Assembly: GCA_000432575.1 (NCBI GenBank)
Contig: HF996829.1
Coordinates: 62,001-126,000, forward strand
Length of the DNA: 64,000 nucleotides
Reading direction: 5' to 3'
Origin: Clostridium sp. CAG:762
GTDB taxonomy: Bacteria; Bacillota_I; Bacilli_A; RF39; UBA660
The notes below the pieces were generated by a model. It saw only the letters and a program-made list of their open reading frames with translations. It did no database searches and had not been told where the DNA came from. This document shows, in pieces, positions 24,342-35,540 of this stretch (the stretch's first letter is position 1; each line of letters starts with the position of its first letter). The translations under genes and the position numbers were made by a program.

Positions 24342-24368
24342 AAATCCACAAAGATGTGGATTTTTTTT
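24342..24368 (+). terminator. Terminator of rplJ-rplL
   Basis: Perfect nine-pair stem AAATCCACA / TGTGGATTT with a four-base loop and eight T. Confidence 0.9.
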
Positions 24369-24401
24369 GATATATTTATTTAAACAAATGTTTGAAATTA
24401 C

Positions 24402-24430
24402 TTGACAAATAATATCTTGTTTGTTATGAT
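24402..24430 (+). promoter_or_regulatory. Promoter of the rsmC-like gene
   Basis: TTGACA, 17-base spacer, TATGAT. A leader of about 100 bases follows. Confidence 0.7.
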
Positions 24431-24539
24431 TTATGTGTTTGTATGAGTTATATTTTATATATTGTTTTGTTTCAGTGAATTAAAATGCGATAGCAAAAAA
24501 GTAAGAAAATGATAAAAATTGTTGAAAGGGCTGATAATT

Positions 24540-25139
24540 ATGAGTCATTATTTTATAAATGATGATAATTTAAAGAATGAAGAGAAAGTTATTCATAGTG
24601 AAATACAAGGAATTAATTTGTCTTTTTTATCCAATAGTGGTGTTTTTTCTAAAGATAAAATTGATTATGGTACTAAGTTACTTCTTAATAGTATAGATAT
24701 TGATGATATGAAGGGTGATGTTTTAGATTTAGGGTGTGGAATTGGAGTAATTGGTATAACTATTAAAAGTAAAAATAATCTTGTTTTGGTAGATATGGTT
24801 GATGTTAATGAGAGGGCTATTAATCTGTCTAAATATAATATGGTATTGAATAGGGTTGATACTCATATATTTATTAGTGATATTTATTCAAATGTTAATA
24901 AAAAATATGATTATATTATTACTAATCCTCCTATTAGAGCTGGTAAAAAGGTAGTTCTTGGAATGATTCTTGGTAGTTATGATTATTTAAATGATAATGG
25001 TATTTTATATTTTGTTATGAGAAAAGATCATGGTGTTAAAACTGTAATTAAAAAAATGGAAGGTATGTTTAAGGTAGATGTTATAAACCGAGATAAGGGG
25101 TTCTATATAGTAAAATGTGTTAAAATGAAAAAAAGTTAA
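24540..25139 (+). CDS. RsmC/YbxB-like class I SAM-dependent methyltransferase
   Basis: A 199-residue enzyme. The SAM-binding loop is V-L-D-L-G-C-G-I-G-V-I-G at about residues 61-72; the acidic strand end is V-D-V-N-E-R-A. The catalytic-type motif I-T-N-P-P-I-R-A-G (N-P-P-[IFY]) matches enzymes that methylate exocyclic amines, as in RsmC guanine-N2 rRNA methylation. The position between rplL and rpoB is that of Bacillus ybxB. The start at 24540 is chosen over a TTG 21 bases earlier because AAAGGG precedes it at usable distance and the usual S-H-Y-F start follows. Confidence 0.88.
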   Translation: MSHYFINDDNLKNEEKVIHSEIQGINLSFLSNSGVFSKDKIDYGTKLLLNSIDIDDMKGDVLDLGCGIGVIGITIKSKNNLVLVDMVDVNERAINLSKYNMVLNRVDTHIFISDIYSNVNKKYDYIITNPPIRAGKKVVLGMILGSYDYLNDNGILYFVMRKDHGVKTVIKKMEGMFKVDVINRDKGFYIVKCVKMKKS

Positions 25140-25157
25140 AAAAGTTTGTAAAATCAA

Positions 25158-25186
25158 TTGACTTATTGTTAAATATTTGTTAGTAT
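25158..25186 (+). promoter_or_regulatory. Promoter of rpoB-rpoC
   Basis: TTGACT, 17-base spacer, TAGTAT preceded by TGT. Confidence 0.5.
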
Positions 25187-25256
25187 TATAAATTGGAAAC
25201 GCATCTTTTTGGCGTGCTAAAAACTATTATAAACTAAGTATAGGGGTGAATTTTTA

Positions 25257-28200
25257 ATGGCTTATAAAGTTAAAAAAAGTGGCGATTATAGAGAAAGAAG
25301 AAATTTCTCTATGATTAAAAATTCCTTTGAACTTAAGGATTTGCTTGAAGTTCAAAAGGATTCTTATCAGTTATTTATAACTGAAGGTATCAAAGAAGTC
25401 TTTGATGAATTATTCCCAGTAGAAAGTTTTTCAGGTAGTTTATCTTTAGAGTTTGGAGACTATGTATTAGATACTCCGAGATATTCTATTAAAGAATGTA
25501 AAGATAGGCAGATTACTTATGCTTCTCCTTTGAAGGTACAAGCTAGGCTTTTCAACAATGAGACAGGTGAGGTAAAGGAACAAGAAATTTTCTTGGGGGA
25601 TATGCCTGAGATGACTGAGAGTGGCACATTTATTATAAATGGTGCAGAAAGAGTTATCGTATCCCAGTTAGTTAGATCTCCAAGTGTTTATTTTTCTAAG
25701 GAAATTGACAAAAATGGTAGACCAAACTTTGCTTCTAAGATTATTCCAAATCGTGGTACATGGTTGGAATTTGAGACTGATGCTAAGGATGTAATGTATG
25801 TTCGAATTGATAGAACTAGAAAAGTTCCTTTAACTACATTGCTTAGGGCTTTTGGTTTGTCTAGTGATAAAGAAATTATTTCATTATTTGGTAAGAGTGA
25901 GATTCTTGCTAATACTTTAGAAAAAGATAGTGCTAAAAATACTGATGAAGCATTGATTGAAATTTATGAAAAATTAAGACCTGGGGAACCTACAACACTT
26001 GATAGTGCAAAGAATCATTTAATTACTAGATTTTTTGATAGTTTTCGCTACGACTTGGCTAAAGTTGGTAGATATAAGTTTAACAAAAAGTTAAATGTTA
26101 AGGAAAGATTACTTGGTTGTACACTTGCGGAAGATATGGTAGTAGATGGCAATGTTGTTTGTGCTAAAGATACACTTATTACTAAGCAAATTCTTGAAGA
26201 AATCTCTCGTTATTTAGATGAGGGATATGGACGTGAAGAAGTAACTATTAATGAGGAATTAGATAATCATAATGTTGTACAAGTTATTAAAGTTTACTCT
26301 AATAATGATAAGAAGAAAGTTGTTAAGATTATTGGTAATGATTCTTCTAATAATTTAAAGACATTAAGTATTGCTGATTTTTATGCATCAGTTTCATATT
26401 ATTTGAACTTAATGGATGGTATTGGTTCACTTGATGAGATAGATCATTTAGGTAATCGTCGTATTAGACAGGTAGGAGAGTTATTACAAAATCAGTTTAA
26501 AGTAGGTATTAGTAGAATGGAGAGAGTTATTCGTGAGAGGATGACTACTCAAGATATTGAAACTGTAACTCCTAAAACACTTATTAATATTAGACCAGTT
26601 ACGGCTGTAATTAAGGAATTTTTTGGTTCTTCTCAATTATCTCAATTTATGGATCAAGTTAATCCTATTGCAGAGTTAACTCATAAGAGAAGATTATCAG
26701 CATTGGGTCCTGGTGGACTTTCTCGTGATAGAGCTGGAATGGAAGTGCGTGATGTTAATGCTTCCCATTATGGAAGAATTTGTCCTATTGAATCACCAGA
26801 AGGTCAAAATATCGGACTTATTACTTCACTTGCTAGTTATGCAAAAATTAATGAGTATGGTTTTATTCAAACACCGTATCGTAAAGTTGAGAATTGTAAG
26901 TTAACTGAACAAGTTGATTATTTAACTGCGGATGAAGAAAGTGATTTTTATATTTCGCAAGCAACAGTTCATGTTGATGATAATAATATTATTACTGATG
27001 AGACAGTAGCAGGAAGATATCGTGGTGAGAATGTAATTATACCACGTGAGAAAGTTGATTATATTGACGTATCACCTCAACAAGTTGTTGCCATTACTAC
27101 TAGTTTGATACCATTCTTGGAACATGATGATGCAACTCGTGCTTTGATGGGTGCAAACATGCAAAGACAAGCTTTACCATTACTTAAGACAGAGGCTCCT
27201 TTAGTGGGAACTGGTGTTGAGTATATTGCTGCAAAAGACAGTGGTTCTGTCGTTGTTAGTAAAGCAGATGGTATTGTTGATTATGTTGATGCTAAGAAAA
27301 TTGTTATTAAGAATGCTAAGGGTGAAGATATTTATCATTTAGCTACATTTGAACGTTCTAACCAAGGTGAAACATTTAATCATGTACCTATTGTTAGAAA
27401 AGGCGATAAGGTTCATGCTGGACAAATTATTGCTGATGGACCAAGTACTGATAAAGGTGAACTTGCACTTGGTAAGAATATGACTGTCGCATTTATGACA
27501 TTTAATGGTTATAATTTTGAAGATGCTGTTATATTAAATGAGAAATTGGTTAAAGAAGATGCTTATACTTCGATTAGAATTGAAGATTATGAGACACAAT
27601 GCCGTGATACTAAGTTAGGTCCTGAAGAAATTACACGTGATATTCCTAACGTTAGTGAAGATGCTAGAAGAAACTTGGATGAAAATGGTATCATTAGAAT
27701 TGGTACAGAGGTAAAAGAAGGAGATATTCTAGTAGGTAAAGTTACCCCTAAGGGCGTTGCAGATTTAACTAGTGAAGAGAAATTGCTTCATGCTATATTT
27801 GGAGAAAAAACTAGGGAAGTTAGAAATTCTTCATTAATAGTACCTCATGGAGGGGACGGTATTGTTCACGATGTTAAGGTATATACAAAAGAGGATAATG
27901 TTGATTTACCTAGTGGAGTTAGTAAAGTAGTTAGAGTATATATTGCTCAAAAGAGAAAGATATCAGTTGGTGATAAGATGGCTGGTCGTCATGGTAATAA
28001 GGGTTGTATTTCACTTATTTTACCTGAAGAGGATATGCCTTATCTACCTGATGGTACTCCAATTGATATTATGTTAAATCCACAAGGTGTCCCATCTCGT
28101 ATGAACATTGGTCAAGTATTAGAGTTACACTTGGGTATGGCTGCAAAGAAACTTGGTGTTCATGTTGCTACTCCAGTACTTGATGGTGCTAAAGAAGAAG

Positions 28201-28880
28201 ATATTAAAGCAATGTTAGAAGAAGCTAAAATGGATCCTGATGGTAAGACCGTTTTATATGATGGTAGAACTGGTGAACCATTTGATAATCGTATTAGTGT
28301 TGGTGTCATGTATATGATTAAATTGCATCACATGGTTGATGATAAGTTACATGCACGTGCAACTGGACCATATTCAGTTGTTACTCAACAACCACTTGGT
28401 GGTAAAGCACAGTTTGGTGGACAAAGATTTGGTGAAATGGAAGTTTGGGCACTTTATGCTTATGGAGCTGCTCATGTATTACAAGAAATACTTACTGTTA
28501 AATCAGACGATGTTATTGGCCGTGTTAAGGTATATGAAGCCTTAGTTAAAGGTAATCCATTACCTCAACCAGGTATTCCTGAATCATTTAGAGTATTAAT
28601 TAAAGAATTCCAAGCTTTAGGTTTAGATATCTCAGTTATTAATGAGGATGATAGGGAAGTTGAGTTTAAGGAATTAGAAATAGAAGAGAATAAAGAGGAA
28701 AGTGGCGAATCATTTATTGAAGAGATTAGCATTAAGAAAGATGGAGATATGCTTACTGATGATTTTGGACAGGAGATTGGTCCTATTGACGATTATGCTA
28801 CTGATGAAGAGATTGAGGATGATGAGGATTTTGCAGATATTTTCAATGATGATTTTGATGCAGAAGGAGGTGAATTCTAA
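25257..28880 (+). CDS. rpoB: DNA-directed RNA polymerase subunit beta
   Basis: Catalytic subunit forming half of the active-site cleft. It has 1207 residues with the usual domain order and no large insertions such as those of Proteobacteria. The rifampicin pocket reads [20 protein letters not shown] then [20 protein letters not shown]; the positions equivalent to E. coli Asp516, His526 and Ser531 are unchanged, so no classical resistance substitution is seen. The active-site [12 protein letters not shown] and the C-terminal clamp [20 protein letters not shown] are present. A strongly acidic tail ends the protein. The stop overlaps the rpoC start (TAATG). Confidence 0.99.
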   Translation: MAYKVKKSGDYRERRNFSMIKNSFELKDLLEVQKDSYQLFITEGIKEVFDELFPVESFSGSLSLEFGDYVLDTPRYSIKECKDRQITYASPLKVQARLFNNETGEVKEQEIFLGDMPEMTESGTFIINGAERVIVSQLVRSPSVYFSKEIDKNGRPNFASKIIPNRGTWLEFETDAKDVMYVRIDRTRKVPLTTLLRAFGLSSDKEIISLFGKSEILANTLEKDSAKNTDEALIEIYEKLRPGEPTTLDSAKNHLITRFFDSFRYDLAKVGRYKFNKKLNVKERLLGCTLAEDMVVDGNVVCAKDTLITKQILEEISRYLDEGYGREEVTINEELDNHNVVQVIKVYSNNDKKKVVKIIGNDSSNNLKTLSIADFYASVSYYLNLMDGIGSLDEIDHLGNRRIRQVGELLQNQFKVGISRMERVIRERMTTQDIETVTPKTLINIRPVTAVIKEFFGSSQLSQFMDQVNPIAELTHKRRLSALGPGGLSRDRAGMEVRDVNASHYGRICPIESPEGQNIGLITSLASYAKINEYGFIQTPYRKVENCKLTEQVDYLTADEESDFYISQATVHVDDNNIITDETVAGRYRGENVIIPREKVDYIDVSPQQVVAITTSLIPFLEHDDATRALMGANMQRQALPLLKTEAPLVGTGVEYIAAKDSGSVVVSKADGIVDYVDAKKIVIKNAKGEDIYHLATFERSNQGETFNHVPIVRKGDKVHAGQIIADGPSTDKGELALGKNMTVAFMTFNGYNFEDAVILNEKLVKEDAYTSIRIEDYETQCRDTKLGPEEITRDIPNVSEDARRNLDENGIIRIGTEVKEGDILVGKVTPKGVADLTSEEKLLHAIFGEKTREVRNSSLIVPHGGDGIVHDVKVYTKEDNVDLPSGVSKVVRVYIAQKRKISVGDKMAGRHGNKGCISLILPEEDMPYLPDGTPIDIMLNPQGVPSRMNIGQVLELHLGMAAKKLGVHVATPVLDGAKEEDIKAMLEEAKMDPDGKTVLYDGRTGEPFDNRISVGVMYMIKLHHMVDDKLHARATGPYSVVTQQPLGGKAQFGGQRFGEMEVWALYAYGAAHVLQEILTVKSDDVIGRVKVYEALVKGNPLPQPGIPESFRVLIKEFQALGLDISVINEDDREVEFKELEIEENKEESGESFIEEISIKKDGDMLTDDFGQEIGPIDDYATDEEIEDDEDFADIFNDDFDAEGGEF

Positions 28881-31800
28881 TGCTTGAGGCTAATAGATTT
28901 AAAGCGTTAAAAATCGCCGTTGCTTCTCCTGAGAAGATTCGTTCTTGGAGTTATGGAGAAGTTAAGAAACCAGAAACAATTAATTATCGTACTTTAAAAC
29001 CTGAAAGAGATGGTCTATTTTGTGAAAAGATATTTGGACCAACAAGAGATTATGAGTGTTCATGTGGTAAGTATAAGAGATTAAGATACAAAAATATTAT
29101 TTGTGATCGTTGTGGTGTTGAAGTTACTAAGTCTAAGGTACGTCGTGAAAGAATGGGACATATTGAATTAGCTACTCCAGTAAGTCATATTTGGTATGTA
29201 AAGGGTATTCCTTCTTATATTGGATTATGCTTAGATATGTCTCCTAGAGACTTAGAAGAAGTTATATATTTTGTATCCTATGTTGTACTTGATGCTGGGG
29301 ATACTCCGCTTGTTAAGAAGCAAACTTTGTCTGATAAAGAATATCGTGCTTACTATGAAAAATATGGAAACAGTTTTAGAGTAGGTATGGGTGCTGCGGC
29401 TATTAAGGAATTACTTAGTGAAGTAGATGTTGAAAAGGAAAGAGAAGAATTATCTCAAGAATTAGAGACAGCACAAGGACAAAAGAGAGTTAGATTAGTA
29501 AAAAGATTAGAAGTTATTGATGCGTTTTATACTTCAGGTAATAAGCCTGAGTGGATGATTTTAGAAGCTTTACCAGTTATTCCACCTGAACTTAGACCAA
29601 TGATTCAACTTGATGGAGGACGTTTTGCGACTAGTGATTTAAATGATTTATATCGTCGTGTAATTAATAGAAATAATCGTTTAAAAAGGTTAATTGAACT
29701 TGGAGCTCCTTCTATCATTATTCAAAATGAGAAGAGAATGCTTCAAGAAGCAGTGGATGCTTTATTTGATAATGGTAGACGTGGTAGAAATGTTACTGGT
29801 GCTGGAAACAGGCCTTTAAAATCATTATCTAGTATGCTTAAAGGTAAACAAGGTAGATTTAGACAAAACTTACTTGGTAAACGTGTTGATTACTCGGGTC
29901 GTTCAGTTATAGTTGTAGGACCAGATTTAAAGATGTATCAATGTGGTATTCCAAAAGAAATGGCATTAGAGTTATTTAAACCACATATTATTAATGGTTT
30001 AGTATCAAGAGAACTTGCTAGTAATATAAAAGCGGCTAAAAAGATGATAGATAATCAAGATCCTAAAGTTTGGGATGTTGTTGAGGATGTTATTAAGGAA
30101 TATCCTGTTATGTTAAACCGTGCACCGACATTACATAGACTTGGAATTCAAGCATTCGAACCTAAGTTAGTATCAGGTCGTGCAATTAGGTTACATCCAC
30201 TTGTAACAACTGCCTTTAATGCGGACTTTGATGGAGACCAAATGGCAGTACACGTGCCACTTAGTGAAGAAGCTAAGGCGGAAGCTAGAATCTTGATGCT
30301 TGGTTCTAACAATATTTTAAGCCCTCAAAATGGTAAACCAATAGTTACACCTAGCCAAGATATGGTACTTGGTAACTATTATATTACTATGGAGAAAGCT
30401 GGTATCGAAGGAGAAGGAAGAATATTTAAAAATGCTAATGAAGCTTTGATGGCTCATAGCCGAAGGGAAATTACATTACATGCTCGTATCGCGGTACCTG
30501 TTAATTCATTTAAACATAAGGTATTTATTGAAAGTCAAAAGAATAAGTATTTAATTACTACTGTTGGTAAACTTATGTTTAATGAGATTTTACCTGATTC
30601 ATTCCCTTATATTAATGAACCAACTGATGCAAATATTGAAGGTATAACTCCAAATAAATATTTTGTTGAGTATGGGGAAAATATACCAGAAAGGATTAAA
30701 GAAATGCCTTTGGCTAAACCTTTTGCTAAGGGAACTTTGGAAAAGATAATTGCTCAAGTGTTTAAGAGATATAAGACTACTGAAACTTCTATTTTCCTTG
30801 ATAAATTAAAGGATATGGGCTTTAAACAATCTACATATGCTGGTATTACAATAGCATTTTCGGATGTTGTAACTAGTAAAAATAAGGCTCAAATAATAGA
30901 AGATTCTAATAAGGAAGTTGCTAAGATTAATAAGCAATATCAAAGAGGTTTAATTACTGATAAGGAACGTTTTGATTTAGTAATTGCTGTTTGGGATGAA
31001 GCTAAGAAACAAATTCAAAAGGAATTACAAGGTTATGCAGATACACTTGTTGATAATCCAATATTTATTATGATGAATTCTAAAGCACGTGGATCTATTT
31101 CTAACTTTACACAACTGGCTGGTATGCGTGGTATCATGCAAAAACCTAATGGTGAGCCAGTAGAAATACCAATTAAGTCATCATTTAGAGATGGGTTATC
31201 AGTATCTGAGTTCTTCTTATCAACACATGGTGCTCGTAAAGGTAGTGCTGATACAGCTTTAAAGACAGCGGATTCAGGTTATATGACAAGAAGACTTGTT
31301 GATGTTAGCCAAGATTTAATTATTCGTGAAGAAGATTGTGGTACTATTCAAGGTGTTACGGTATGTGAATTCACTGATGAGAAGAATGGTGTTATTGAAC
31401 CACTTTATGATCGTATTGTAGGAAGATATACTAATAAGAAGGTAATTAATCCTGAAACTAAAGATGTTATTATTGATAAGAATGCTTTAATTACTGAGTC
31501 TATTGCTGATAAGATAGTTAAAGCCGGTATTAAGGAAGTTGAAATTAGAACTGTTCTTACTTGTAAGACTGATCATGGTGTGTGTAGACATTGTTATGGT
31601 GTAAACCTTGCTACTGGTAACATGGTTGAAATTGGTGAGGCTGTTGGTATTATGGCGGCTCAAGCAATTGGTGAACCAGGTACTCAGTTAACTATGAGAA
31701 CATTCCATACTGGTGGTGTAGCAGGAGCTGATATTACACAAGGTTTACCTCGTGTTGAAGAGTTATTTGAAGCACGTAGTCCTAAAGGTAAGTCAACTAT

Positions 31801-32506
31801 TGCTGAAGTGGATGGTAAGATTACTAAGATAGAAGATGCTCAAGGTAAATGGAAGATTACTATTCATAACGATAACGAAGATCGTGAGCATATAACTGCT
31901 TATGGTGCTAAGTTAAGAGTTGAGAAAGGTGATGTTGTAAGTGCTGGAGATCGTTTAACTGAAGGTAATATTTCACCTAAAGAGTTACTTGCGGTAACTG
32001 ATCCTATTACTGTTCAAGAATATATCTTAAAAGAAGTTCAAAAGGTATATCGTTCTCAAGGTGTTGAACCTAATGATAAACATATTGAGTTAATTGCTAA
32101 GAGAATGATATCTAAGATTAAGATTATGGAACAAGGTGATACTGATTTATTACCAGGTACTACGGTTTCAATACTTGAATTTACTAAAGGTAATAGGGAT
32201 GTTATTATCGAAGGTAAGAAACCCGCTATTGGAAAACCTATTTTACTTGGTATTACAAAGGCATCTTTGGAAACTGATTCGTTCTTATCAGCGGCATCTT
32301 TCCAAGAAACTACTAGAGTATTAACTGAAGCTTCAGTTAAGGGTAAGGTGGATAAATTACATGGATTAAAAGAGAATGTTATTATTGGTAAGTTAATCCC
32401 TGCTGGTACTGGTGCTAAGGAATATTTAGATGTTGATTATTCTTTGGAAAAGGAATACCTTGATGATGAAGCATCAGAGGTACTTGAAGACGAATATATA
32501 GATTAA
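28880..32506 (+). CDS. rpoC: DNA-directed RNA polymerase subunit beta'
   Basis: Carries the catalytic magnesium and the clamp. It has 1208 residues. The N-terminal zinc site is visible as C-S-C-G-K-Y and C-D-R-C-G, the metal-chelating [12 protein letters not shown] at mid-protein, the trigger-loop region [20 protein letters not shown], and the second zinc site around [13 protein letters not shown]. The compact layout, without long insertions, is the Firmicutes type. Translation is coupled to rpoB. A long hairpin ending in a T-run lies 11 bases after the stop. Confidence 0.99.
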   Translation: MLEANRFKALKIAVASPEKIRSWSYGEVKKPETINYRTLKPERDGLFCEKIFGPTRDYECSCGKYKRLRYKNIICDRCGVEVTKSKVRRERMGHIELATPVSHIWYVKGIPSYIGLCLDMSPRDLEEVIYFVSYVVLDAGDTPLVKKQTLSDKEYRAYYEKYGNSFRVGMGAAAIKELLSEVDVEKEREELSQELETAQGQKRVRLVKRLEVIDAFYTSGNKPEWMILEALPVIPPELRPMIQLDGGRFATSDLNDLYRRVINRNNRLKRLIELGAPSIIIQNEKRMLQEAVDALFDNGRRGRNVTGAGNRPLKSLSSMLKGKQGRFRQNLLGKRVDYSGRSVIVVGPDLKMYQCGIPKEMALELFKPHIINGLVSRELASNIKAAKKMIDNQDPKVWDVVEDVIKEYPVMLNRAPTLHRLGIQAFEPKLVSGRAIRLHPLVTTAFNADFDGDQMAVHVPLSEEAKAEARILMLGSNNILSPQNGKPIVTPSQDMVLGNYYITMEKAGIEGEGRIFKNANEALMAHSRREITLHARIAVPVNSFKHKVFIESQKNKYLITTVGKLMFNEILPDSFPYINEPTDANIEGITPNKYFVEYGENIPERIKEMPLAKPFAKGTLEKIIAQVFKRYKTTETSIFLDKLKDMGFKQSTYAGITIAFSDVVTSKNKAQIIEDSNKEVAKINKQYQRGLITDKERFDLVIAVWDEAKKQIQKELQGYADTLVDNPIFIMMNSKARGSISNFTQLAGMRGIMQKPNGEPVEIPIKSSFRDGLSVSEFFLSTHGARKGSADTALKTADSGYMTRRLVDVSQDLIIREEDCGTIQGVTVCEFTDEKNGVIEPLYDRIVGRYTNKKVINPETKDVIIDKNALITESIADKIVKAGIKEVEIRTVLTCKTDHGVCRHCYGVNLATGNMVEIGEAVGIMAAQAIGEPGTQLTMRTFHTGGVAGADITQGLPRVEELFEARSPKGKSTIAEVDGKITKIEDAQGKWKITIHNDNEDREHITAYGAKLRVEKGDVVSAGDRLTEGNISPKELLAVTDPITVQEYILKEVQKVYRSQGVEPNDKHIELIAKRMISKIKIMEQGDTDLLPGTTVSILEFTKGNRDVIIEGKKPAIGKPILLGITKASLETDSFLSAASFQETTRVLTEASVKGKVDKLHGLKENVIIGKLIPAGTGAKEYLDVDYSLEKEYLDDEASEVLEDEYID

Positions 32507-32516
32507 TTTTCTAATT

Positions 32517-32576
32517 AAAAAAGATTACATTTATGAAGTGAACTATTTTGGGTTATTTCATTAGTAGTCTTTTTTT
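32517..32576 (+). terminator. Long terminator hairpin after rpoC
   Basis: Outer stem AGATTAC / GTAGTCT and inner stem ATGAAGT / ATTTCAT with G-T pairs, ending in seven T. Confidence 0.7.
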
Positions 32577-32700
32577 GTTTACTATTATTTTAGTTATAAA
32601 AATGGAGTTTAAGTAGTAATTTTTTAGAGTGTGATTGAAGTTTTTATGAAAAGTTTTGTTTTTTGTGTTACAATGTTTTTAGGATGCAAGGTGATTGTGT

Positions 32701-33942
32701 ATGAATTTTGAAATGTTATTAGATGAAATAATTAATTTAAGTGGTGAAGAACAGCTTAATTATTTGAGTAAGTTTAATGATTATGATTTTAGTAAGGAAG
32801 AATTATTTGAGATATTTTCTTTAGTGGAAGAAGTTAATTATGAGAAGTTTTATCTTATGTTTAAAGAATTACTTAGTAAATTAGGAATGTTAGATTATTA
32901 TTTACTGGTTATTAATATGAATAAGGATTTAAATAACTTTTCTAAATATGGTAGAAGTGAGAATATGGATTCTTATTTTAAATATTTGTTAAAGTCAAAT
33001 GATTTAAGTTATGAAGAAGATAATTTATATTATAATAATTTATTAAAATTATCTAGTAATGTAATTAGAAGATTAAGTGAAGATAGGATAAATATATTAA
33101 GTAATATGGTTTATGAAAGAATAAGGTTAAATAAAAATATTAGTTTTAATGAGTTATCTTTTATTGGGGTTAGGACTTTGAAGGAATTAGGCTTGATTTC
33201 TATTAGTAATAAGATTAATAATACTATTTTAGATGGAGCATATGGTTATACCAATTTTAAGTTATATATGTTAACTAAACCAGAGTGTAAGATACAATTA
33301 GATTATAATAGACTAGAAAAAGAGTTTAATGGTGAAGAATTATTGTTTAGATTATTATATACTTTGTTTCACGAAATTGAACATGTTAAGTAGGTTAATT
33401 TTTGTTTGAGTAGGGATAGTTATAAAAATGATTTGAGTAAGAAGTTAGCGGTTTCTTATAAAAGAGGATTTTTTATCGAGTCTTTAGTGGGGCACTCTAA
33501 TATGGAAGATTATGATAATATTACTATTGAATATAATGCTAAATTGCTTGGTATGATTAGGACTTTGTCTTTTATTAAAAAAAATTTTAGTAGTTTATTT
33601 AATGAATCTTTTATTAGAGATAAGTATTTAGAGGTGAATAAGATTATTTTGGATAATTATTTGAATTACCGTAAATTTAATAGTTTATTTAGTAAGTATG
33701 ATAGTGTTTATAATGATAGTCAGTATAAAGAAGATTTTGATAAAACTTTAACTATTCTTAATTTTAATAGTAAATTGGTTAACTATGGTAATAGGTTTTT
33801 AGATGAACAATTTATGTTATTATTAATGGGTGAAGATAATATATTTAGAAGAATTATTTTAAAGAAAAATATTTCTTTTGATGAACAAGAGAACTTGATA
33901 CTTGATAGTATTTATAAAAAAGATAGTAAAAAAAGAAGTTAA
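32701..33942 (+). pseudogene. HExxH putative metallopeptidase interrupted by an in-frame TAG
   Basis: One continuous frame of 413 sense-length codons is broken only by TAG at 33391-33393 (codon 231). Upstream, the protein ends LLYTLFHEIEHVK; downstream, the same frame continues VNFCLSRDSYKNDL to a normal TAA at 33942. H-E-I-E-H is a zincin-type zinc motif, and a later I-E-Y-N-A-K could provide the third ligand, so both halves belong together. No family is recognised beyond that. The start at 32701 follows AAGGTGAT, with an extended -10 box (TGTTACAAT) 27 bases before it. TAG is an ordinary stop in this genome, so a nonsense mutation (CAG to TAG is one step) is the simplest view. Confidence 0.75.
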
Positions 33943-33991
33943 TATTTACAAACAAAGATTATGTTGATAAAATTAAAGAGGAGGATTTATT

Positions 33992-34471
33992 ATGCGTGAG
34001 ATACCAAAGAAGAATTATTTTATATTATTTATTGTTATTGTTTTGAGTTTGATGATTGCTTTTTATTTTAGAAAGTGGTATAAGGCTTATGAGGATGGTT
34101 ATTTATCTAAGTCAATAATGGGTAATTATTTGTTTGAAATTAATTACAAAGAATTAGATGATTATTTGGTGGAGAATCAAAGTGCGATTATTTATGTGAG
34201 TAAAGTTGGTAATGAAAAGATAAGAAATTTTGAGAAAAAATTTATTAATGCAATTAATCAAAATGATTTAAAAAATAAGATTTTATATTTAGACCTTAGT
34301 AATTATAAGGGTGATACTAATAATAAGTATACTATTAATGACAAGGATATTACTTCAGTGCCTAATATTTCTGTGTTTAAATATGGGAAATTAGATGATA
34401 TTTATGTTATTGATGTTGATGGATACAGTATGGAGAAGATTATTTCATATTTGATTTTAAAGGGGGAATAA
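33992..34471 (+). CDS. Membrane-anchored thioredoxin-fold-like protein without a CxxC pair
   Basis: A 159-residue protein with one N-terminal membrane helix (about 9-25) and an extracytoplasmic domain. The order of the domain suggests a thioredoxin fold: SAIIYVSKVG at about 64, I-L-Y-L-D-L at about 95, ITSVPNISVFKYGKL near 122 (V-P-N in place of the cis-proline V-P-T) and a final helix. The redox CxxC that should follow the first strand is absent (V-G-N-E), so disulfide chemistry is unlikely. GAGGAGG precedes the ATG, and trmL follows after one base. Possible role as a chaperone or scaffold outside the membrane is inference. Confidence 0.5.
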   Translation: MREIPKKNYFILFIVIVLSLMIAFYFRKWYKAYEDGYLSKSIMGNYLFEINYKELDDYLVENQSAIIYVSKVGNEKIRNFEKKFINAINQNDLKNKILYLDLSNYKGDTNNKYTINDKDITSVPNISVFKYGKLDDIYVIDVDGYSMEKIISYLILKGE

Positions 34472-34472
34472 A

Positions 34473-34979
34473 ATGATAAATATTGTGTTATATGAGCCGG
34501 AGATACCTGAGAATACTGGTAACATTATGCGTACATGTGTGGCTACGGGTGCAAGGCTACATTTAATTTATCCACTTGGTTTTATTTTGAATTCTGCTAC
34601 CATTAAAAGAAGTGGAGTAAATTATATTGATAAGTTGGAGTATTATACGTATGATGATTGGGAGGACTTTTTGAATAAGAATGAGGGAGATTTTTACTTT
34701 TTGACAAGATATGGAAAAAAACCACATACTTCGTTTGATTATCGCGATAGTACTAAAAATATATATTTAGTGTTTGGAAAGGAGTCTACTGGTATACCTA
34801 AGGAGATACTTAAAAATAATTTGGATAGGTGTTTGAGAATACCTACAACGGGAAATGTTAGAGCTTTGAATTTATCTAATTGTGTGGCTATTATGGTATA
34901 TGAAGTGCTTAGACAACAAAATTATAATAATTTACTTACTAGTGATCCTTTTAAAGGGGAAGATTATTTGGAAAAGTAA
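34473..34979 (+). CDS. trmL: tRNA (cytidine/uridine-34-2'-O)-methyltransferase TrmL
   Basis: SPOUT-class methyltransferase acting on the wobble base of tRNA-Leu. The 168-residue protein shows the family markers YEPEIPENTGNIMRTC, the knot-forming VFGKESTGIP and RIPTTGNVRALNLSNCVAIM. The length is typical for the YibK/TrmL homodimer. AAGGGGGA precedes the ATG. A bidirectional hairpin overlaps the stop codon and separates it from the convergent thioredoxin gene. Confidence 0.95.
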   Translation: MINIVLYEPEIPENTGNIMRTCVATGARLHLIYPLGFILNSATIKRSGVNYIDKLEYYTYDDWEDFLNKNEGDFYFLTRYGKKPHTSFDYRDSTKNIYLVFGKESTGIPKEILKNNLDRCLRIPTTGNVRALNLSNCVAIMVYEVLRQQNYNNLLTSDPFKGEDYLEK

Positions 34980-35010
34980 AAAGCTGATTATTTGATGTAA
35001 CCAGCTTTTT
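34978..35010. terminator. Bidirectional terminator between trmL and the convergent thioredoxin-like gene
   Basis: AAAAAGCTG / CAGCTTTTT with a 15-base loop and T-runs on both strands. Confidence 0.85.
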
Positions 35011-35440
35011 TAAATTTTTCTATTATTTTTTCATATTTGACATTGCCATGAATACGACTTAGTTTTGATTTTTCTTCACCATTTGTGATAAATACTGTTG
35101 TAGGTGTCGAACCTTGATAATCTATATAACTTGAAAATGAGTTGCTTTCGTCTGCAGTGAAATTATCAGTATTAACATAATATACTTTTATTTTATATTT
35201 TTTAGCAATGTCTTCTACTTTAGGTAAATATAACTGACAATATGGACATTTTGTTTTGCTTACTACTAGGATGAAACTATCTTTGTTTTTCCATTTATTA
35301 AAGAATGTTTGATAATCTATTTCTTCTACTCTATGATTTTCGTAAAAGTAATAGAATCCCAAAGTTATTAATACTAAGATAAAAATTATAAATGAAATAA
35401 TAATTTTTTTACTATTTGTTTTTTTGTTTTTTTTATTCAT
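34988..35440 (-). CDS. Membrane-anchored thioredoxin-like protein with CPYC active site
   Basis: A 150-residue protein with a basic N-terminus, one membrane helix (about 13-30) and a thioredoxin domain outside. The active site is S-K-T-K-C-P-Y-C, like glutaredoxin (CPYC) rather than thioredoxin (CGPC). The cis-proline loop is STPTTVFITNGEE. It may reduce or rearrange disulfides of exported proteins. Two cysteine-rich secreted proteins in the 43-48 kb locus would be plausible clients, but this is inference. GAGGTG precedes the ATG. Confidence 0.8.
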   Translation of the reverse strand: MNKKNKKTNSKKIIISFIIFILVLITLGFYYFYENHRVEEIDYQTFFNKWKNKDSFILVVSKTKCPYCQLYLPKVEDIAKKYKIKVYYVNTDNFTADESNSFSSYIDYQGSTPTTVFITNGEEKSKLSRIHGNVKYEKIIEKFKKAGYIK

Positions 35441-35540
35441 ATAAACACCTCATTATAATAATAACATTTTTTTTAATAAAATGCTAGATTATATTTTAAT
35501 TTTTTGGTACAATTATTTTGAATATGGGAATTGTGATTAT

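Noticed and set aside
33391..33393. TAG recoded as an amino acid (pyrrolysine or suppressor)
   Set aside because: Several genes here end normally in TAG, and no Pyl genes or suppressor tRNA are seen; a nonsense mutation is simpler.
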